A stretch of DNA of 64,000 nt from Capillidium heterosporum (Eukaryota; Entomophthoromycota; Entomophthoromycetes; Entomophthorales; Capillidiaceae). Below are positions 11,274 through 21,945 of this stretch, in pieces (position 1 is the stretch's first letter; each line of letters begins with the position of its first letter). The notes beneath the pieces are model-generated. The model was not told the origin of the DNA and did no database searches. It was given only the letters and a program-made list of their open reading frames with translations. The DNA is taken from assembly GCA_016630905.1 (NCBI GenBank), contig WBMQ01000011.1, forward strand, positions 310,001 to 374,000, read 5' to 3'. The position numbers and the translations under genes were made by a program.

Positions 11274-12431
11274 ATGTCAACTAAAGCTGTCGAAACTATA
11301 AACTTGGAGGAATTTTCAACGCAATGTCAATCTACCGAGCCTATTGCACCCTGTAGTAAAGTAACGAACCCTCAGCATGTCTTAAAGAGCCTCTCCCTAA
11401 CCGACAAGCTACTTCCACTCCTCATTATTCTATCTATCACTTTGGGTCTACTAATAGGCAATTTAGTCCCTAACGTCAAATCCAACTTGGAAAATTGGCA
11501 GCTTGACTCGGTTTCCTTACCAGTTATGATCGGTTTAATAGTAATGATGGTCCCCGTACTAACCAAGATAAACTACCTGACGTTGCCCCAACTCTTCAGA
11601 TCAAAGACATTGTACAAATCGCTTGTCCTATCTTTCTTGCTGAACTGGTTGATAGGACCGTTCTTGATGGCACTACTAGCTTGGTTAACTCTGTACGATA
11701 AGAGTAACTATCGTACCGGCATAATTATGGTGGGTCTGGCCCGATGTATAGCAATGGTCATGATCTGGAACAATTTGGCAGGTGGAAATACCCAGTTCTG
11801 TGCAGTTTTGGTTGCCTTCAACTCCATCTTACAAATCTTTTTGTACGGGCCGCTAGCTATATTGCTCCTTAAAGTTATCCCAAATGCTCTAGGTTTAGAA
11901 GCCATCGGCTTAATCAACTTGAGTCTATGGCAGGTATCAAAGTCGGTTTTCATCTACCTAGGTATTCCCGTGGTGCTTGGGGTTGTAATTAGATACACAG
12001 TCGTTGGATGTAAAGGGAATGACTGGTTGAATAATCGGTTTATACCCAAGTTTGAGCTCGTTTCCCTCATCGGTCTATTGTATACGGTAATTATACTCTT
12101 CGCTATTCAAGGTAAAGAGGTTGTCGAAAATCCTATCGATGTGGTGCGAACAGCTGTACCTTTACTCCTTTACTTCATTATAATGTTTTTCGGCACTTTC
12201 TTTATCGTTTTCAGTTTGAAGATACCGTACGCAGAAGCAGTTACCCAAGCTTTCACTGCTGCTAGCAACAACTTCGAACTGGCTATTGCGGTAGTGGTAG
12301 GTAGTTTTGGGGCTAGTTCCCCTGAAGCTTTGGGGGCTATAGTTGGTCCGTTGATCGAAGTTCCAGTACTCGTTGCCTTGGTCTATATCACTCTCTACTT
12401 TAAGGAGTCGTATGTAAGAAGGTTTGGTTAG
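11274..12431 (+). CDS. ACR3: Arsenite efflux transporter ACR3, copy 2
   Basis: A 385-residue tandem paralogue with the same length and topology as the upstream copy and, by eye, more than 80 percent amino-acid identity. Divergence is concentrated in the first 25 residues, while the transmembrane core, including LARCIAMVMIWNNLAGGN and CAVLVAFNS, is nearly unchanged. Intact, intronless, same strand. The pair reads as a local duplication retained under selection, perhaps for arsenite-resistance dosage. An Asp to Asn change in the WNNLAGG(D/N) motif distinguishes the copies and might affect transport. Confidence 0.95.
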   Translation: MSTKAVETINLEEFSTQCQSTEPIAPCSKVTNPQHVLKSLSLTDKLLPLLIILSITLGLLIGNLVPNVKSNLENWQLDSVSLPVMIGLIVMMVPVLTKINYLTLPQLFRSKTLYKSLVLSFLLNWLIGPFLMALLAWLTLYDKSNYRTGIIMVGLARCIAMVMIWNNLAGGNTQFCAVLVAFNSILQIFLYGPLAILLLKVIPNALGLEAIGLINLSLWQVSKSVFIYLGIPVVLGVVIRYTVVGCKGNDWLNNRFIPKFELVSLIGLLYTVIILFAIQGKEVVENPIDVVRTAVPLLLYFIIMFFGTFFIVFSLKIPYAEAVTQAFTAASNNFELAIAVVVGSFGASSPEALGAIVGPLIEVPVLVALVYITLYFKESYVRRFG

Positions 12432-12539
12432 AAGCTATTTATTGATATTAAAACTGTACTGTTGGAAATGTATCAAGTCTTAAAAATGTAAATATATTTA
12501 AACTATTTTATAATTTGTTCATATATCAAACAAAGATAG

Positions 12540-13660
12540 CTACGAGCTATACTTTATTAAAGATGCAATATACTCAGCGAAATACTTTCTTAAGACGATC
12601 CCCTAGTACGTTGAAATAAAATCCTTACAAATAGAGATATATTGAGGTAATGCTTGGGCAAGGAATTTAAGGTAGCAGCGAATATATTCCCCTTGATCCA
12701 CTTCAATTCTAGATTTGAGTAACTTTTGTGGTACATTGGTACAAGGTGAAGGTCTAAATGTAATGTATCGCTATCGAGCTTATACCCTAGTATAAGGTAA
12801 TAACTACCACTAGAAAATTCTCTGACTATTCAATATCCTATTCCAAGTTTTATAACAAACTTTATTATCCATATGAACGCTGAAGGAACGTACGAATAGG
12901 TTCACCTTTATATCATCGTCGATATCTACTTTACCTTTCAAATACATTCTATAAATTGAGATGGATGTTGTTATTGGATATAATAGTGGCTTATTTATGG
13001 ATATAGTTAGAAATTGAAAGTAAGTTGGCAATCTATTCTACTGAGATCTTATTGATAAGTACAGTCAAATTTGCTAGTACCAAGTTGAATATAAGGAAAA
13101 ATTTGTAGACTATTTGGGTGTAGCTAACTCTTTCTTCCAGTTTGAGTTATCATCTGATGAGGTTAAATTGTATTGCCCCTATTTATGAAACATATCTTCA
13201 ATATTAACAACCTCAATATCATCAATAGTTGATAGTTTGAAGTGTAATTTTAAAACCAAGGAAAATTAGAGACTAGATATATAGTACATATCTCAAATAT
13301 TAATAGTATTACAGTTCAAACTGTAGCTTTATTAGACAAGAGGACTTACCTTATAAATATCGGTTTCAATAAATGGTCATTAAGTTTTAACTTGCCAATT
13401 AATTCCAAGCTAAAATAAAGTTTACTTCAATTCGATCTTGCTTCCCTTTTCTATTGTAGGCTTTAGATCTTTATTTTAAGCTAAGGGTGGTGTCTCTATT
13501 GACATTAAAGTCGAACTAAATTAGATAGATAATATCAATAAACTGTATTCGACGGGCTAATCGTTAAACTTATATTTAAGATTATCATCGTTTTTCAATC
13601 GTCTAAGTAGGTTGTTGAATAGCTCATGCTTGCCTTTTAGTAAAATTGATGTTTCAGTCA
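12540..13660 (-). pseudogene. Decayed gene of unknown family, copy 1 of a tandem pair
   Basis: Minus-strand frames give protein-like stretches broken by stops: LKGKHELFNNLLRRLKNDDN near 13630-13570, KGKVDIDDDIKVNLFVRSFS around 12925, and VPQKLLKSRIEVDQGEYIRC near 12700. The same blocks in the same order recur in a second, more degraded copy at 13800-14760. No family was recognised. The internal duplication plus multiple stops makes pseudogene status likely. An alternative is one gene with many introns, which the stops make improbable. Confidence 0.45.
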
Positions 13661-13799
13661 GCTTTGTTTTGAAAGCTTTGTATACTTAATAGTTACTTAT
13701 ATAAAAGTAAGGACAAGTAAAAATATAGCTACAAACTGTACTTTTATTAACAACGTAGCTATATTCATCAATATCCAGCTCTAAAACACTTACGTAGAT

Positions 13800-14760
13800 A
13801 TGTATAAATTATATATACTACAATAATAGGCATCAAAAGGTAGTATCAGATTTTTAAATTAATGGTAGCAGCAAATATATCCTTACCAGTTTCCTCCAAT
13901 TGTGAATTTTGAGGAATGCTGAACTTTCCAAACTAGATATCCAAAATAAACTAACTTATCGTTAGCCAATCTATACCTTCACACTTTGTAGTAGTTACCG
14001 TTGTTATCCATGACTTCTTAACCATCTAGTAAGCTATTTCAAGTCGTGTACCTGTCTTCATGACTAATAGAGCTATGAATGGAACAGATTTCTAAGTTTA
14101 GTTTAATATCGCTGTTGGCATCTATCATAACTTTCCCATGTATGACTTAAAATGAAGTGAGGTGAAATTTTTCGGATATTGTAGCAACTGACAGGTTGAA
14201 GGAGTTTGGTAACCAAGTGGAAATTATGAAAATCCAGTTGAAAGAGCTGGGAAGGTAAGTTCAAGCTTCAAAATAGTTATGTGCAGTCAAATTATTTGGT
14301 ATCAAATAGGATACAAAGATGTGAAGTCTTTTGAATTAGCTAAAAGTAAGATGTTCAAGCGATACAACCAAGAGTTGTTACTTGGTGAAATAGAAACTAG
14401 ATTAGTCTGGTAAATGTAAATTATATATTACCTTATAAAAATAACCTCAATATATGAATGACCAGTTAATTGTATCAGGTTCTGTCATTTAAATCTCGAA
14501 TTGTAAAGCAAGTGGATATTTAAATAGTTTTATATGTTTACCTTTGATATCTATTTGTTTTTTGTACCTTACTACTGGTAAAGCTGAACTGAGTTACATG
14601 GAGCATACAAATTGAATCGATTGTTAAATTTATCTTTGAGATTTTGATCGTTTTTTAGCCCAAGTTAGTTGTTAAAGTGTTGGACAATTCTTTCTCAGCC
14701 CTCATTAAAATTGATTCTTCAACTCAGTCGTAGTTTGAACAAAGGTTGTTCAGCACCAAG
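13800..14760 (-). pseudogene. Decayed gene of unknown family, copy 2 of a tandem pair
   Basis: Nucleotide-level relative of 12540-13660. The plus-strand text around 14618-14740 parallels 13560-13680 (both begin with a TTAAA-TTATATTT-like block and share GATCGTTTTT / ATCGTTTTTC and TTAAAATTGATT / TAAAATTGATGTT). On the minus strand GKVMIDANSDIKLNL near 14125 matches GKVDIDDDIKVNL of copy 1, and IPQNSQLEETGKDIFAATIN near 13900 matches its VPQ...RC block. Stops interrupt it throughout. Confidence 0.4.
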
Positions 14761-15046
14761 TTGTACCAACCTTAAATCCCTTCAAATCTGACAAACTATT
14801 GAATTCTGTAAAAGCTCAAGCTAAACCACATCCAATAGTAGTGAGTTAATGCTAAGAATAGGCGCCTATTTACTGGATCCTTTAATTACTGAATATGCAG
14901 AATGCAGAGTTCTAGGCTCATGCTTCAACTATATCGGGAATATTCCAAGAAAAACGAATGCAAAGTAACTATATAATTTCAACATACAAATTAGAGAACT
15001 AAATGCACATTCGAACACCTCTAATCTTACTCAACAACAGTTAATA

Positions 15047-16318
15047 ATGCTAGATCATCTACCCTATGAAGAACTGGAAGAAACATTCCAAAACTTGGAT
15101 ATCAAAGATTGTGCCCGATTCCAACCTCTTTCCAAATTTATCAAAACCCTTACCGAAAAGCAAGCTTACCTCTCCAGCTATACACCAAGCCTCCAATTCA
15201 ACGATGGAAACTACTTCAACCGACTTCGTAGCGATATACTTATAAAAAAAGTGCACCTCTTCAAAGATGTACATTTCGATTCTAGTGATCAATTGATAAA
15301 TCTAACTATCCCCAATCTTAGAAGGCTGAAGTTTACTATACCCAATACTAATCCAGCCATAATCGAAAGACTCGCCCAACTTAGCGATACAGTAAAGAGT
15401 TTCAACTTGTACTTCTTCAACTTAGGGGATATGGATATAACTTTGGAGCCTTATTTGTCCAAGTTGGTTGAATTTCAAATTAGCTGCCAGCACTCACCAA
15501 ATTACAACCTATTTACCAATATATCCAATCCCAATCTCAAAAAGCTAGTGTTTACGGTAAGCCAAACTTCCTTTCAGCAACTGACTATTATCACAAGTGC
15601 CTTTCCCAATTTGAAAACCTTTTATCTGATAAGCTACGTCCAAGTGGACGATGAATCAGCTTTCCCAACTTTCTTAAACGTGAAATATCTACATCTGGCG
15701 GTAAACAGCGAACTTTTCCTCCTAGCATTGAGCAACCAAAATGCCTTCCCAAAGCTACTTAACTTCACCATCGATACCAAGCAGTTTGCCCACAGCGACA
15801 ACACATCCACCTTCCTTCGACTCCAAAATTGGCCTCAAATCACGCAGGTATGTTCCTATTCTCTGCCCTTCCAATCCATCAGCTCTGGTTGCTTCCAATT
15901 TATTACCGACCTTACCTTGTACCAGATTGATACCGACACCTTTTCATCTCAATCTTTCAAACTATTTTTCGCTCAACTTCACAAATTCCAGTTTGAAAGC
16001 TACGTCTACGAAGATACTTTTTCTCGTTTCAATATGAAAAATAAACTCCGTAAGTTAAGTTTTACTACTTTGGCAAGTATTCCTTCCGATTTCGTCAAGT
16101 GGATTATTTCCTGTCTACCCGACTTACAAGCCTTGGAATTAAAGACCACGTACATCAACGAGAGAGTCAATAAAAGCTATCCGGAGTTGGAGTCTTGTAC
16201 TGGGAATTTACCTGTACTTATGAGTATCAAACTACAGAATTTTGGAGCCCGGTTTATAGAGTGGTTGAAGGCTAAAGTTGAGCCTGACGTTGTATTCCAA
16301 CTTAAAATGGAGGGTTGA
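15047..16318 (+). CDS. F-box/leucine-rich-repeat-like protein, intact
   Basis: Intronless, 423 residues. The N-terminus (LPYEELEETFQNLDIKDCARFQPLSKFIK) has the spacing of an F-box-like motif. The rest is an irregular leucine-rich repeat array with recurring PNL(R/K)-x-L units (residues about 85-350), as in fungal F-box/LRR proteins that act as SCF ubiquitin-ligase substrate receptors. The C-terminal FVKWIISCLPDLQALEL segment is shared with the pseudogene at 6020-7197. Paralogues at 30212-31535 and 31889-32761 have the same architecture but low identity. Start chosen at the first ATG, which begins the F-box directly. Substrate unknown. Confidence 0.75.
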   Translation: MLDHLPYEELEETFQNLDIKDCARFQPLSKFIKTLTEKQAYLSSYTPSLQFNDGNYFNRLRSDILIKKVHLFKDVHFDSSDQLINLTIPNLRRLKFTIPNTNPAIIERLAQLSDTVKSFNLYFFNLGDMDITLEPYLSKLVEFQISCQHSPNYNLFTNISNPNLKKLVFTVSQTSFQQLTIITSAFPNLKTFYLISYVQVDDESAFPTFLNVKYLHLAVNSELFLLALSNQNAFPKLLNFTIDTKQFAHSDNTSTFLRLQNWPQITQVCSYSLPFQSISSGCFQFITDLTLYQIDTDTFSSQSFKLFFAQLHKFQFESYVYEDTFSRFNMKNKLRKLSFTTLASIPSDFVKWIISCLPDLQALELKTTYINERVNKSYPELESCTGNLPVLMSIKLQNFGARFIEWLKAKVEPDVVFQLKMEG

Positions 16319-17415
16319 AGATGAAGACAGTAACCGGCTTGGTATGTAAGCTTTCTTAAATATCAAATGGATGCCAGCATGCTTTTATTTTCCATATATA
16401 TTCTAATGAGCTTTAGCACTGTACCTATAAAAGCTACTATCATGTGCATCAATTACAGGCAAACTAGCCATACATACATATTCCTATAGCAATACAAATT
16501 GAATTAATATAAAATTTATATATTCGAGTACACTATTTTATATTCTGACATAGATATTCGTTCTTTTTTTACATCATAGATTATCATCTTGTACCTATCT
16601 TCTATCCACTCCAGTTCATCTACCTTTAGACATTTATTTACCATAGATGTTTGTGTTTTTCTAATCATTCGTTCCATTTACTCTTAATCAGTTATTTAGG
16701 TGGAATAACTCAATCTGTGCCTTCACTTTGGAGGTAAAGAGCTTGATGATGGTAACATATAGGCGATTTTTCAAGGTAAATTTATCAACAGATCCCTATT
16801 CAAAATTAATGAAATACGAAATGCCGTTCAGATTATAGATGTAGATAGAAAGTAGTCGATATCCATAAAATAACTTTTTATAGCTAATCAATATTTGAGT
16901 TAAATACCAGCACCATTTCATCTCGCTTAGTAATACATCACGTTTGGAGTACTTATATTAGCTATAATTTGATTCTTCCAAATATCTGATGAGCCACAGC
17001 AAGCAAACTTATAGCTTAATATAGTCTGCTTTATAATAAAACATCGATATATGATAGCTTTGAGCAAAGTTACTAAAGTTGCAATTAAAGTTCTTATATT
17101 TGCTCCTTGTCGAAAGTTCCTAGATTTCCAACTTTCTGTAGAATTGTTCCAAGTCCAAAGTGACTGTCAGCCAAGACTTTTTATACGAACGGAAAATTAA
17201 AATTTCAGATCAAATGTATAATATTACCTTGGTATATACTAAACTTCATCGCCACTAGGTACTAGTTTAAGCGTTCAACTTCCAATGGAAGGCTATTAGC
17301 GGATAGGGAAAATATAGTCTTGCTTTAGTTCAAAAGCGGTGATATAGCCCCTTGGCATTTTCATTATTTACATAAGCATCTAAAAATCAATAGACACCAA
17401 TAGATAAATCACATT
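16319..17415. other. Intergenic region
   Basis: AT-rich with no supportable gene. A short T-run and ATTTATATAAAG near the right end lie just before the next gene. Confidence 0.35.
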
Positions 17416-17423
17416 TATATAAA
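17416..17423 (+). promoter_or_regulatory. TATA box candidate of the secreted 296-aa protein gene
   Basis: TATATAAA lies 36 bases before the ATG at 17459, followed by a CA-rich leader (ACAACTCACCATCAAAATTT). The arrangement resembles the TATA and short leader of the B genes in this block. Assigned by position and sequence only. Confidence 0.45.
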
Positions 17424-17458
17424 GGAAATTACAACTCACCATCAAAATTTAAACTAAA

Positions 17459-18349
17459 ATGAAAATCCCAACCATTATTTTAAGCTTAGTCCTATTAGGC
17501 CAGCCCATCCTTTCGGAAACCTGCCAGCAATGTAGCTCCAGCCTCAACTTCAAGCAGTTTGCCAATTTAGACGAAGCTATGGTTCAACACAAAGCCAAAT
17601 GCACCACTTGCTACGACCCCATCGATATCAAATTTAAATCAGACAAGGTAGACGGTATCGATTCTATAAAGAAGGATGCTGCCGATTACTTGAAAGCTAC
17701 CATCAGTACTCAAGCCGAACGTAGCCTTAGTGCCAAGATAGTAGCCTCTCAAGCTAGCAAAAACGACTACGTATGTGGGTTCCAACTTGGGGTCCACAGC
17801 TCCGACAAGTTTTTGTTTGGTTGGTTCAACGACGCTAAAAAGAAAGGTACTACCAACAGCATTAGCCTCAACAAGATCCCCAACAAGATTGATTTGTTCC
17901 GGTTTGCTACTGCATCTTGGTATTTGAGTGAGCTAGATTCCTTTTGTTTAGGTTTCGGTAAGAATCTTATAAATGACTCCAACTACTCCATTTGTATATC
18001 AGGAAACCTCTTCTCCCAATGTCAGAAGCTTACTGGTAGGGACTACAAATTCAGTTCTTTGGGCGGGAGTGATGAAACCAAAACTTTGGTCTTTAGCCAG
18101 GGAAGCAAGCACATTAGATCTATCTGGAGTGAAGATTTGGAGTGGTTTGTAGGCGCCTTCAACAAAATGAATGAGTCAGATGTTGGTAGTGTTGTCAACT
18201 TCTGTAACTCCTTCTTAGTTGAGCGTGAAGACGTCGAGCCCGATGAGTTCCAAGTCAACCGATGCTGTATTCAAGTTTCAAAGGGCAACTGTACCTTTGC
18301 TCCTGATGCTTTCAAGCATCCACCTGGCCACTACTTTAACTTTAACTAA
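17459..18349 (+). CDS. Secreted cysteine-containing protein of unknown function
   Basis: Intronless, 296 residues, with a signal peptide of about 19 residues (KIPTIILSLVLLGQPILS). The mature N-terminus carries two CxxC pairs (C22/C25 and C48/C51), with further cysteines downstream and adjacent Cys-Cys near the C-terminus (NRCCIQVSKGNC), so disulfides are likely. Several N-glycosylation sequons are visible (NDS, NYS, NES, NCT). No enzyme motif was recognised. Coding sequence is richer in C-ending codons than the flanks, suggesting substantial expression. It converges on gene A, with 97 bases between the stops. Could be an extracellular effector or cell-surface protein; no function is assigned. 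Confidence 0.75.
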   Translation: MKIPTIILSLVLLGQPILSETCQQCSSSLNFKQFANLDEAMVQHKAKCTTCYDPIDIKFKSDKVDGIDSIKKDAADYLKATISTQAERSLSAKIVASQASKNDYVCGFQLGVHSSDKFLFGWFNDAKKKGTTNSISLNKIPNKIDLFRFATASWYLSELDSFCLGFGKNLINDSNYSICISGNLFSQCQKLTGRDYKFSSLGGSDETKTLVFSQGSKHIRSIWSEDLEWFVGAFNKMNESDVGSVVNFCNSFLVEREDVEPDEFQVNRCCIQVSKGNCTFAPDAFKHPPGHYFNFN

Positions 18350-18446
18350 TAGCAAGGTATTCTAAGGATTTTATAAGAAGTGGTAATAAATCTTATAACT
18401 TCTATCTTTATTTATATAAACTTGCAAAATTTCACTATACAGTTGT

Positions 18447-19752
18447 TTAAAAGAATCTATAGTACTTGTGAGTATCAGGTGCAGTAACCCTTTGATTTCG
18501 AATCTCTCTATCAGTTACCAAAGAGCCATAGTAGTCTCCTTGCAATCGAGCCTTCTCCATATTGTCATAGATGGCTTTTATAACCTCCTCGTTCACCTCA
18601 CCGTTACTAGTTGCCTTGTAGAATTGGATAGTAGCACGTACTGGGAACCTGGGATCCCTTTCGATCTTTCGAGTAATTTTAGTAAACTCACCGAAATCTT
18701 GCTTCGAAAGTGAAACTATAGCATCCTCGACATCGACTGATCTTGAAAGTGCCATTTTTTCCATAACCATACCGGCGTTGGGAGCTGCATCGAATACTGC
18801 ATCGTCATCTAGGATCATAGGTGTGCCAAACGTGTATATTGGATGTCTGACGATCTCCTTGTGTTTTAGAGGAACTTGGATGACAAACACACTGTTCGCT
18901 TTAGCTTCCTCCTCGGTCTTTGGTGCTTTGAGATCAGTTTTTCCTTGGATCTAGTCGAGTTTGTGATAGTCGTTGGGCAGTTAAAGCTCGCTTGACGCCG
19001 TTGTCATTGTAGTATAGCTTCTGGTGCTCATAGCCATTGGTAGTAGGTAGCTGTGGTGAGGTGCCTTTGCTAGTGGCTAAAATGTATAGGACTGCAGGAT
19101 CTTCTGGATTAGATTGGTAGTTGTAAATTTGAACGTAGAACTCACTTGGTTCAGGCTTATCACTAACCCCATCACTTAGTTTACCAACTGGCAACAGACA
19201 GGATTGAGTTGATACCAAGACCTTCTTATCCCTACTAGCTTCATAAAGGTTCGTGCCATAAGGTAGGTTGGTATACCTGTAGATCTCTTTCAAGTACTCA
19301 TCCAGCGGGATTGTTTTGGTTGTACCACCAGGTTCGTTACCGACTACAATTGGAATGCGATTCATCTCATATTCAAAGGTTATATCTGAAAAGTTGGGGT
19401 TTCTAATGACAGGCATAGGCTCATCTAAAACTCTAATGGTCATGTCCGATATATTGGGTCCTACACTTGAGTCAAAGTTCCGGGCCGTATCCTCCCAAGT
19501 GACAGTTAAGATATCTAAACTAAACTTTTTGGCCAAATTTCGTGCTTCTTCATTGTTGGGTAGCTCCTTCACCCTATCGACTATTTGTCTAGTGGTTTGT
19601 AAATTTGATGTACGAGGTAGTGGATAAGGCAAAATGCGGGGTTCAGTAACGACTGAAAGTCCAAATATATAATTGGGTAGGACAATGATGATTAGAGGTA
19701 GAAGAGCTGTAAGTACATTAACTCCTTCATTTTTGGATTTAAAGAACTTCAT
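18447..19752 (-). CDS. Protein A: conserved protein of unknown family, one +1 frame break
   Basis: Span of 435 codons plus one base; 434 residues once the extra base is ignored. An N-terminal hydrophobic segment (residues about 14-33, LTALLPLIIIVLPNYIFGLS) suggests a signal peptide or anchor. A conserved block follows: VTWEDTARNFDSSVGPNISD, then FEYEMNRIPIVVGN, KTIPLDEYLKEIYRY and LYILATSKGTSPQLPTT. The C-terminal part has VFVIQVPLKHKE and RATIQFYKATSNGEVNEEVI. The extra C at 18947/18948 turns GATCAAGG, as found in the copy at 28125-29331, into GATCCAAGG and causes an early stop. The downstream frame continues the same protein. No Pfam-type family was recognised. Two decayed copies lie at 28125-29331 and 34560-35716. 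Gene B lies 534 bases upstream in the same direction. Confidence 0.7.
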
Positions 19753-20286
19753 AGCGTTAAATTTGGGATGTGTGAAATTGTTTTAAATTTTATGGAAATG
19801 GCGTTGTCTATATATTTATGTTTTGGAAACGTCGATCGGTTTCTCAAGTTTTACAAACACTCCATAATAAGAAACTATTTATATGGATTTTGGATCTGCT
19901 TTCAGAAATTTGTAGATTATGACTAGTATATTCTCACAATATCGGCTTGTAGAAGTTCCAATTTCGACTGATTTAACAACGGGTAATAGTTCAAATATTT
20001 AAAAAATTGCAATTTACTTTATATATCACTACGTATCATTCTCTCATTTACCTATGGTAGTCGTACTATACGCTTCCAACAAATTTTCAAAGGTAGTCAG
20101 ATCTACAATACTACTTCCACCGCAAGTAGTTTATAATAATTGTTGATAAGCCAGCTATATCTTGTTATACTATATTTTATATAAGTAACTCTAAAAATAC
20201 TAAATTTTGAATTAAAAACAAGCATTAATAAGATTTCAATAAATAATAGTTTATTATACCTACACATAAAAGCCAAAATACATATT

Positions 20287-20778
20287 TTAGATGTAGCGGA
20301 CGATACAGCGGGAGTTTTGGGGAACACGGTAGAGGTATCCTTGGTTGTAAGGAGAGAAGTTGAAGTTGTTGTTGTAGCAGGTGATGGCAATGGTGTTGGA
20401 GTACCCGTAGCCGTTGAAGTTGTACAAATAGACGGTGTAAGAACCATCCCAGTTGTACTGGTAGTAGCTGTAGGGATAGTAAATGGAGTAGTATCCACCA
20501 TACTGGGGTCCGTAGTACTGGAAGTTGTTGCAACGGCCACCACCACACTGGCCTAAGATACCGTTGAATACATCACCGACTAAGCCGTCTTGGACTCCAA
20601 AGGTACGAGGATCGAAGGAGCTGAAGGCATCAGCGGCTGATTCTAAAGTGGTGACTTTGCCGAGTTGCTCGGTTGTGGCAAGAGACTCAACTTTGGCATC
20701 AATCTTGTCGGTTGCAGCCTGGCAAGCGGTCAAGGCGATGGCGAAGATGGAAAGGACAGAGGTGAGTTTGAATTGCAT
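20287..20778 (-). CDS. Protein B, copy 1: small secreted Tyr/Asn/Gly-rich protein
   Basis: A 163-residue intronless protein, identical to copy 2 at 24423-24914. Signal peptide about 1-21 (FKLTSVLSIFAIALTACQA), then an Ala/Thr/Lys-rich linker to residue 75. The domain at 78-163 has four cysteines (78, 83, 134, 158; probably two disulfides) and is exceptionally rich in Tyr, Asn and Gly (YYGPQYGGYYSIYYPYSYYQ). Start at 20778 chosen because it begins the signal peptide; a longer in-frame extension to 20880 would include the TATA box. No known family was recognised. Composition suggests a wall-associated, adhesive or beta-rich extracellular protein. Gene A follows 534 bases downstream on the same strand. 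Confidence 0.8.
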   Translation of the reverse strand: MQFKLTSVLSIFAIALTACQAATDKIDAKVESLATTEQLGKVTTLESAADAFSSFDPRTFGVQDGLVGDVFNGILGQCGGGRCNNFQYYGPQYGGYYSIYYPYSYYQYNWDGSYTVYLYNFNGYGYSNTIAITCYNNNFNFSPYNQGYLYRVPQNSRCIVRYI

Positions 20779-20853
20779 GTTGAAGATTTGTTGAAAGCAC
20801 TGCTTTGTATTGTCTGTTTGGTTTGATATAGATTTGAAGTCCACAAGTCCTTC

Positions 20854-20860
20854 TTTTATA
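20854..20860 (-). promoter_or_regulatory. TATA box of B copy 1
   Basis: TATAAAA on the minus strand, 82 bases before the ATG at 20778. All three B copies keep the same sequence and the same 82-base spacing, which supports function. Confidence 0.65.
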
Positions 20861-21053
20861 GTGTATTTCTGACTATACATCTAAAGAATACCACCATGTT
20901 CCTCAAAACCTTAAGCTTCGTGCCATATGCTTATCGAGGCTATACATAGTGTAGCTTTATTGCTACTAATTGTCATTTTTGGTAGCAATTCTAATTTTTT
21001 AGCAAGTATGAAGACAATGCTACAAGTGTAAAGCAAAAATCTATTTGTGTAGC

Positions 21054-21073
21054 TATGTCCATGTCGGTTGCAT
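21054..21073 (-). promoter_or_regulatory. Conserved upstream element of B copy 1
   Basis: The minus strand reads ATGCAACCGACATGGACATA, about 213 bases upstream of the TATA box. The same element with two changes stands at 33284-33303 before B copy 3, at nearly the same distance, although most of the surrounding promoter has diverged. A likely transcription-factor site; no factor is known. Confidence 0.5.
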
Positions 21074-21426
21074 GAAAGATCGACTTGCTAAACGTTTTGA
21101 CATCGTTATAAATGCAAATTTAGTAAATGCCATATTGCCAAAGTCAGACATCTTGTTTGTAAAACATGTGTCTGCTAGGAAAACTCCATTAGCACTATAT
21201 CAAAAATATTCTTTAAGCTATATTACTATCTCTCCATGTTCGCGGCTATATGTACGAACAAAGGTTATAATGTTCTCTAAACCTTCGTCTTTTGAGACCT
21301 TTTAAAGTACTTTACTTTGCCTTTAACACATGTACAGCTATCGTATACTGATCTGTTCAGGATTATGTGTTACTTTATATTCAATTGTAAAGAGAATGCA
21401 TCTAAAACTAAACAGTGTAGCAGTTG

Positions 21427-21945
21427 ATACTAATGTACTTGATTTTGACAAAAATTTCCTTTATTCATTAACAATTTTTTATCTTAGCGAGTTTCTTAAA
21501 CCCTTTGATAAAATACCTCCAAATCATTTTATAATATATGTGCTAACTTACAATGCATGTTTAATTCAAGGAATCTTAATTCTCAAAGCTGCTGATACTC
21601 AGGATGTTCTAAATTTGTACCTCTTTAAGAATATATTTATTGCAAAACTATAGAGGGATATATTTCCGTATAGTAGCAATTGTCATAAAGCAACTTTGAA
21701 TGACCCTTGAAATCATATATGGGAAAGAACGCTCGAACTTAATATAATATCAACAGTTTTCTCTACAAATGATTGTTTTCTTCAATATAATAGAAAACTA
21801 CCTTATAAGAAGAGTTCCAGGATAAGATCATTTAAGTTCTAACGCTCCTCCCCATATTTAAAAATTTTATACCTAAAGATGCAAATATATATTTATTAAA
21901 AGCATTCTTTGACAATAAACGTCAAAAAACCTTCGATGAAACACA
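21427..21945. other. Spacer between repeat arm and CLASP-like gene
   Basis: AT-rich. An open frame here (21330-21653) straddles the end of the repeat arm and has no recognisable features, so it is not called as a gene. The region forms the 3' flank of the CLASP-like gene. Confidence 0.35.

Larger units (their letters stand above)
20236..21426 (+). repeat. Left arm of a 1.19-kb inverted repeat
   Basis: Positions 20236-21426 are the reverse complement of 23775-24965 (coordinates pair as x + y = 45201) with one mismatch seen (20258 versus 24943) and no length difference. The arm contains all of gene B (minus strand), its TATA box, the conserved upstream 20-mer and about 550 bases beyond it. Similarity stops abruptly at both ends (after GTAGCAGTTG on the inner side and ATTGA on the outer side). 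Confidence 0.93.

Noticed and set aside
15741-16037. Second-frame protein within the F-box/LRR gene
   Set aside because: Shadow frame of the intact 423-codon gene, with no independent support.
21045-21305. Open frame of 86 codons inside the repeat arm, upstream of B, duplicated at 23896-24156
   Set aside because: Duplicated only because the repeat is duplicated. It overlaps the conserved promoter element, and the corresponding region of B copy 3 does not keep the frame.
21330-21653. Open frame of 107 codons at the inner end of the left repeat arm
   Set aside because: The frame crosses the repeat boundary, the mirrored copy ends differently, composition is AT-driven and no motif is visible. 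Probably chance.
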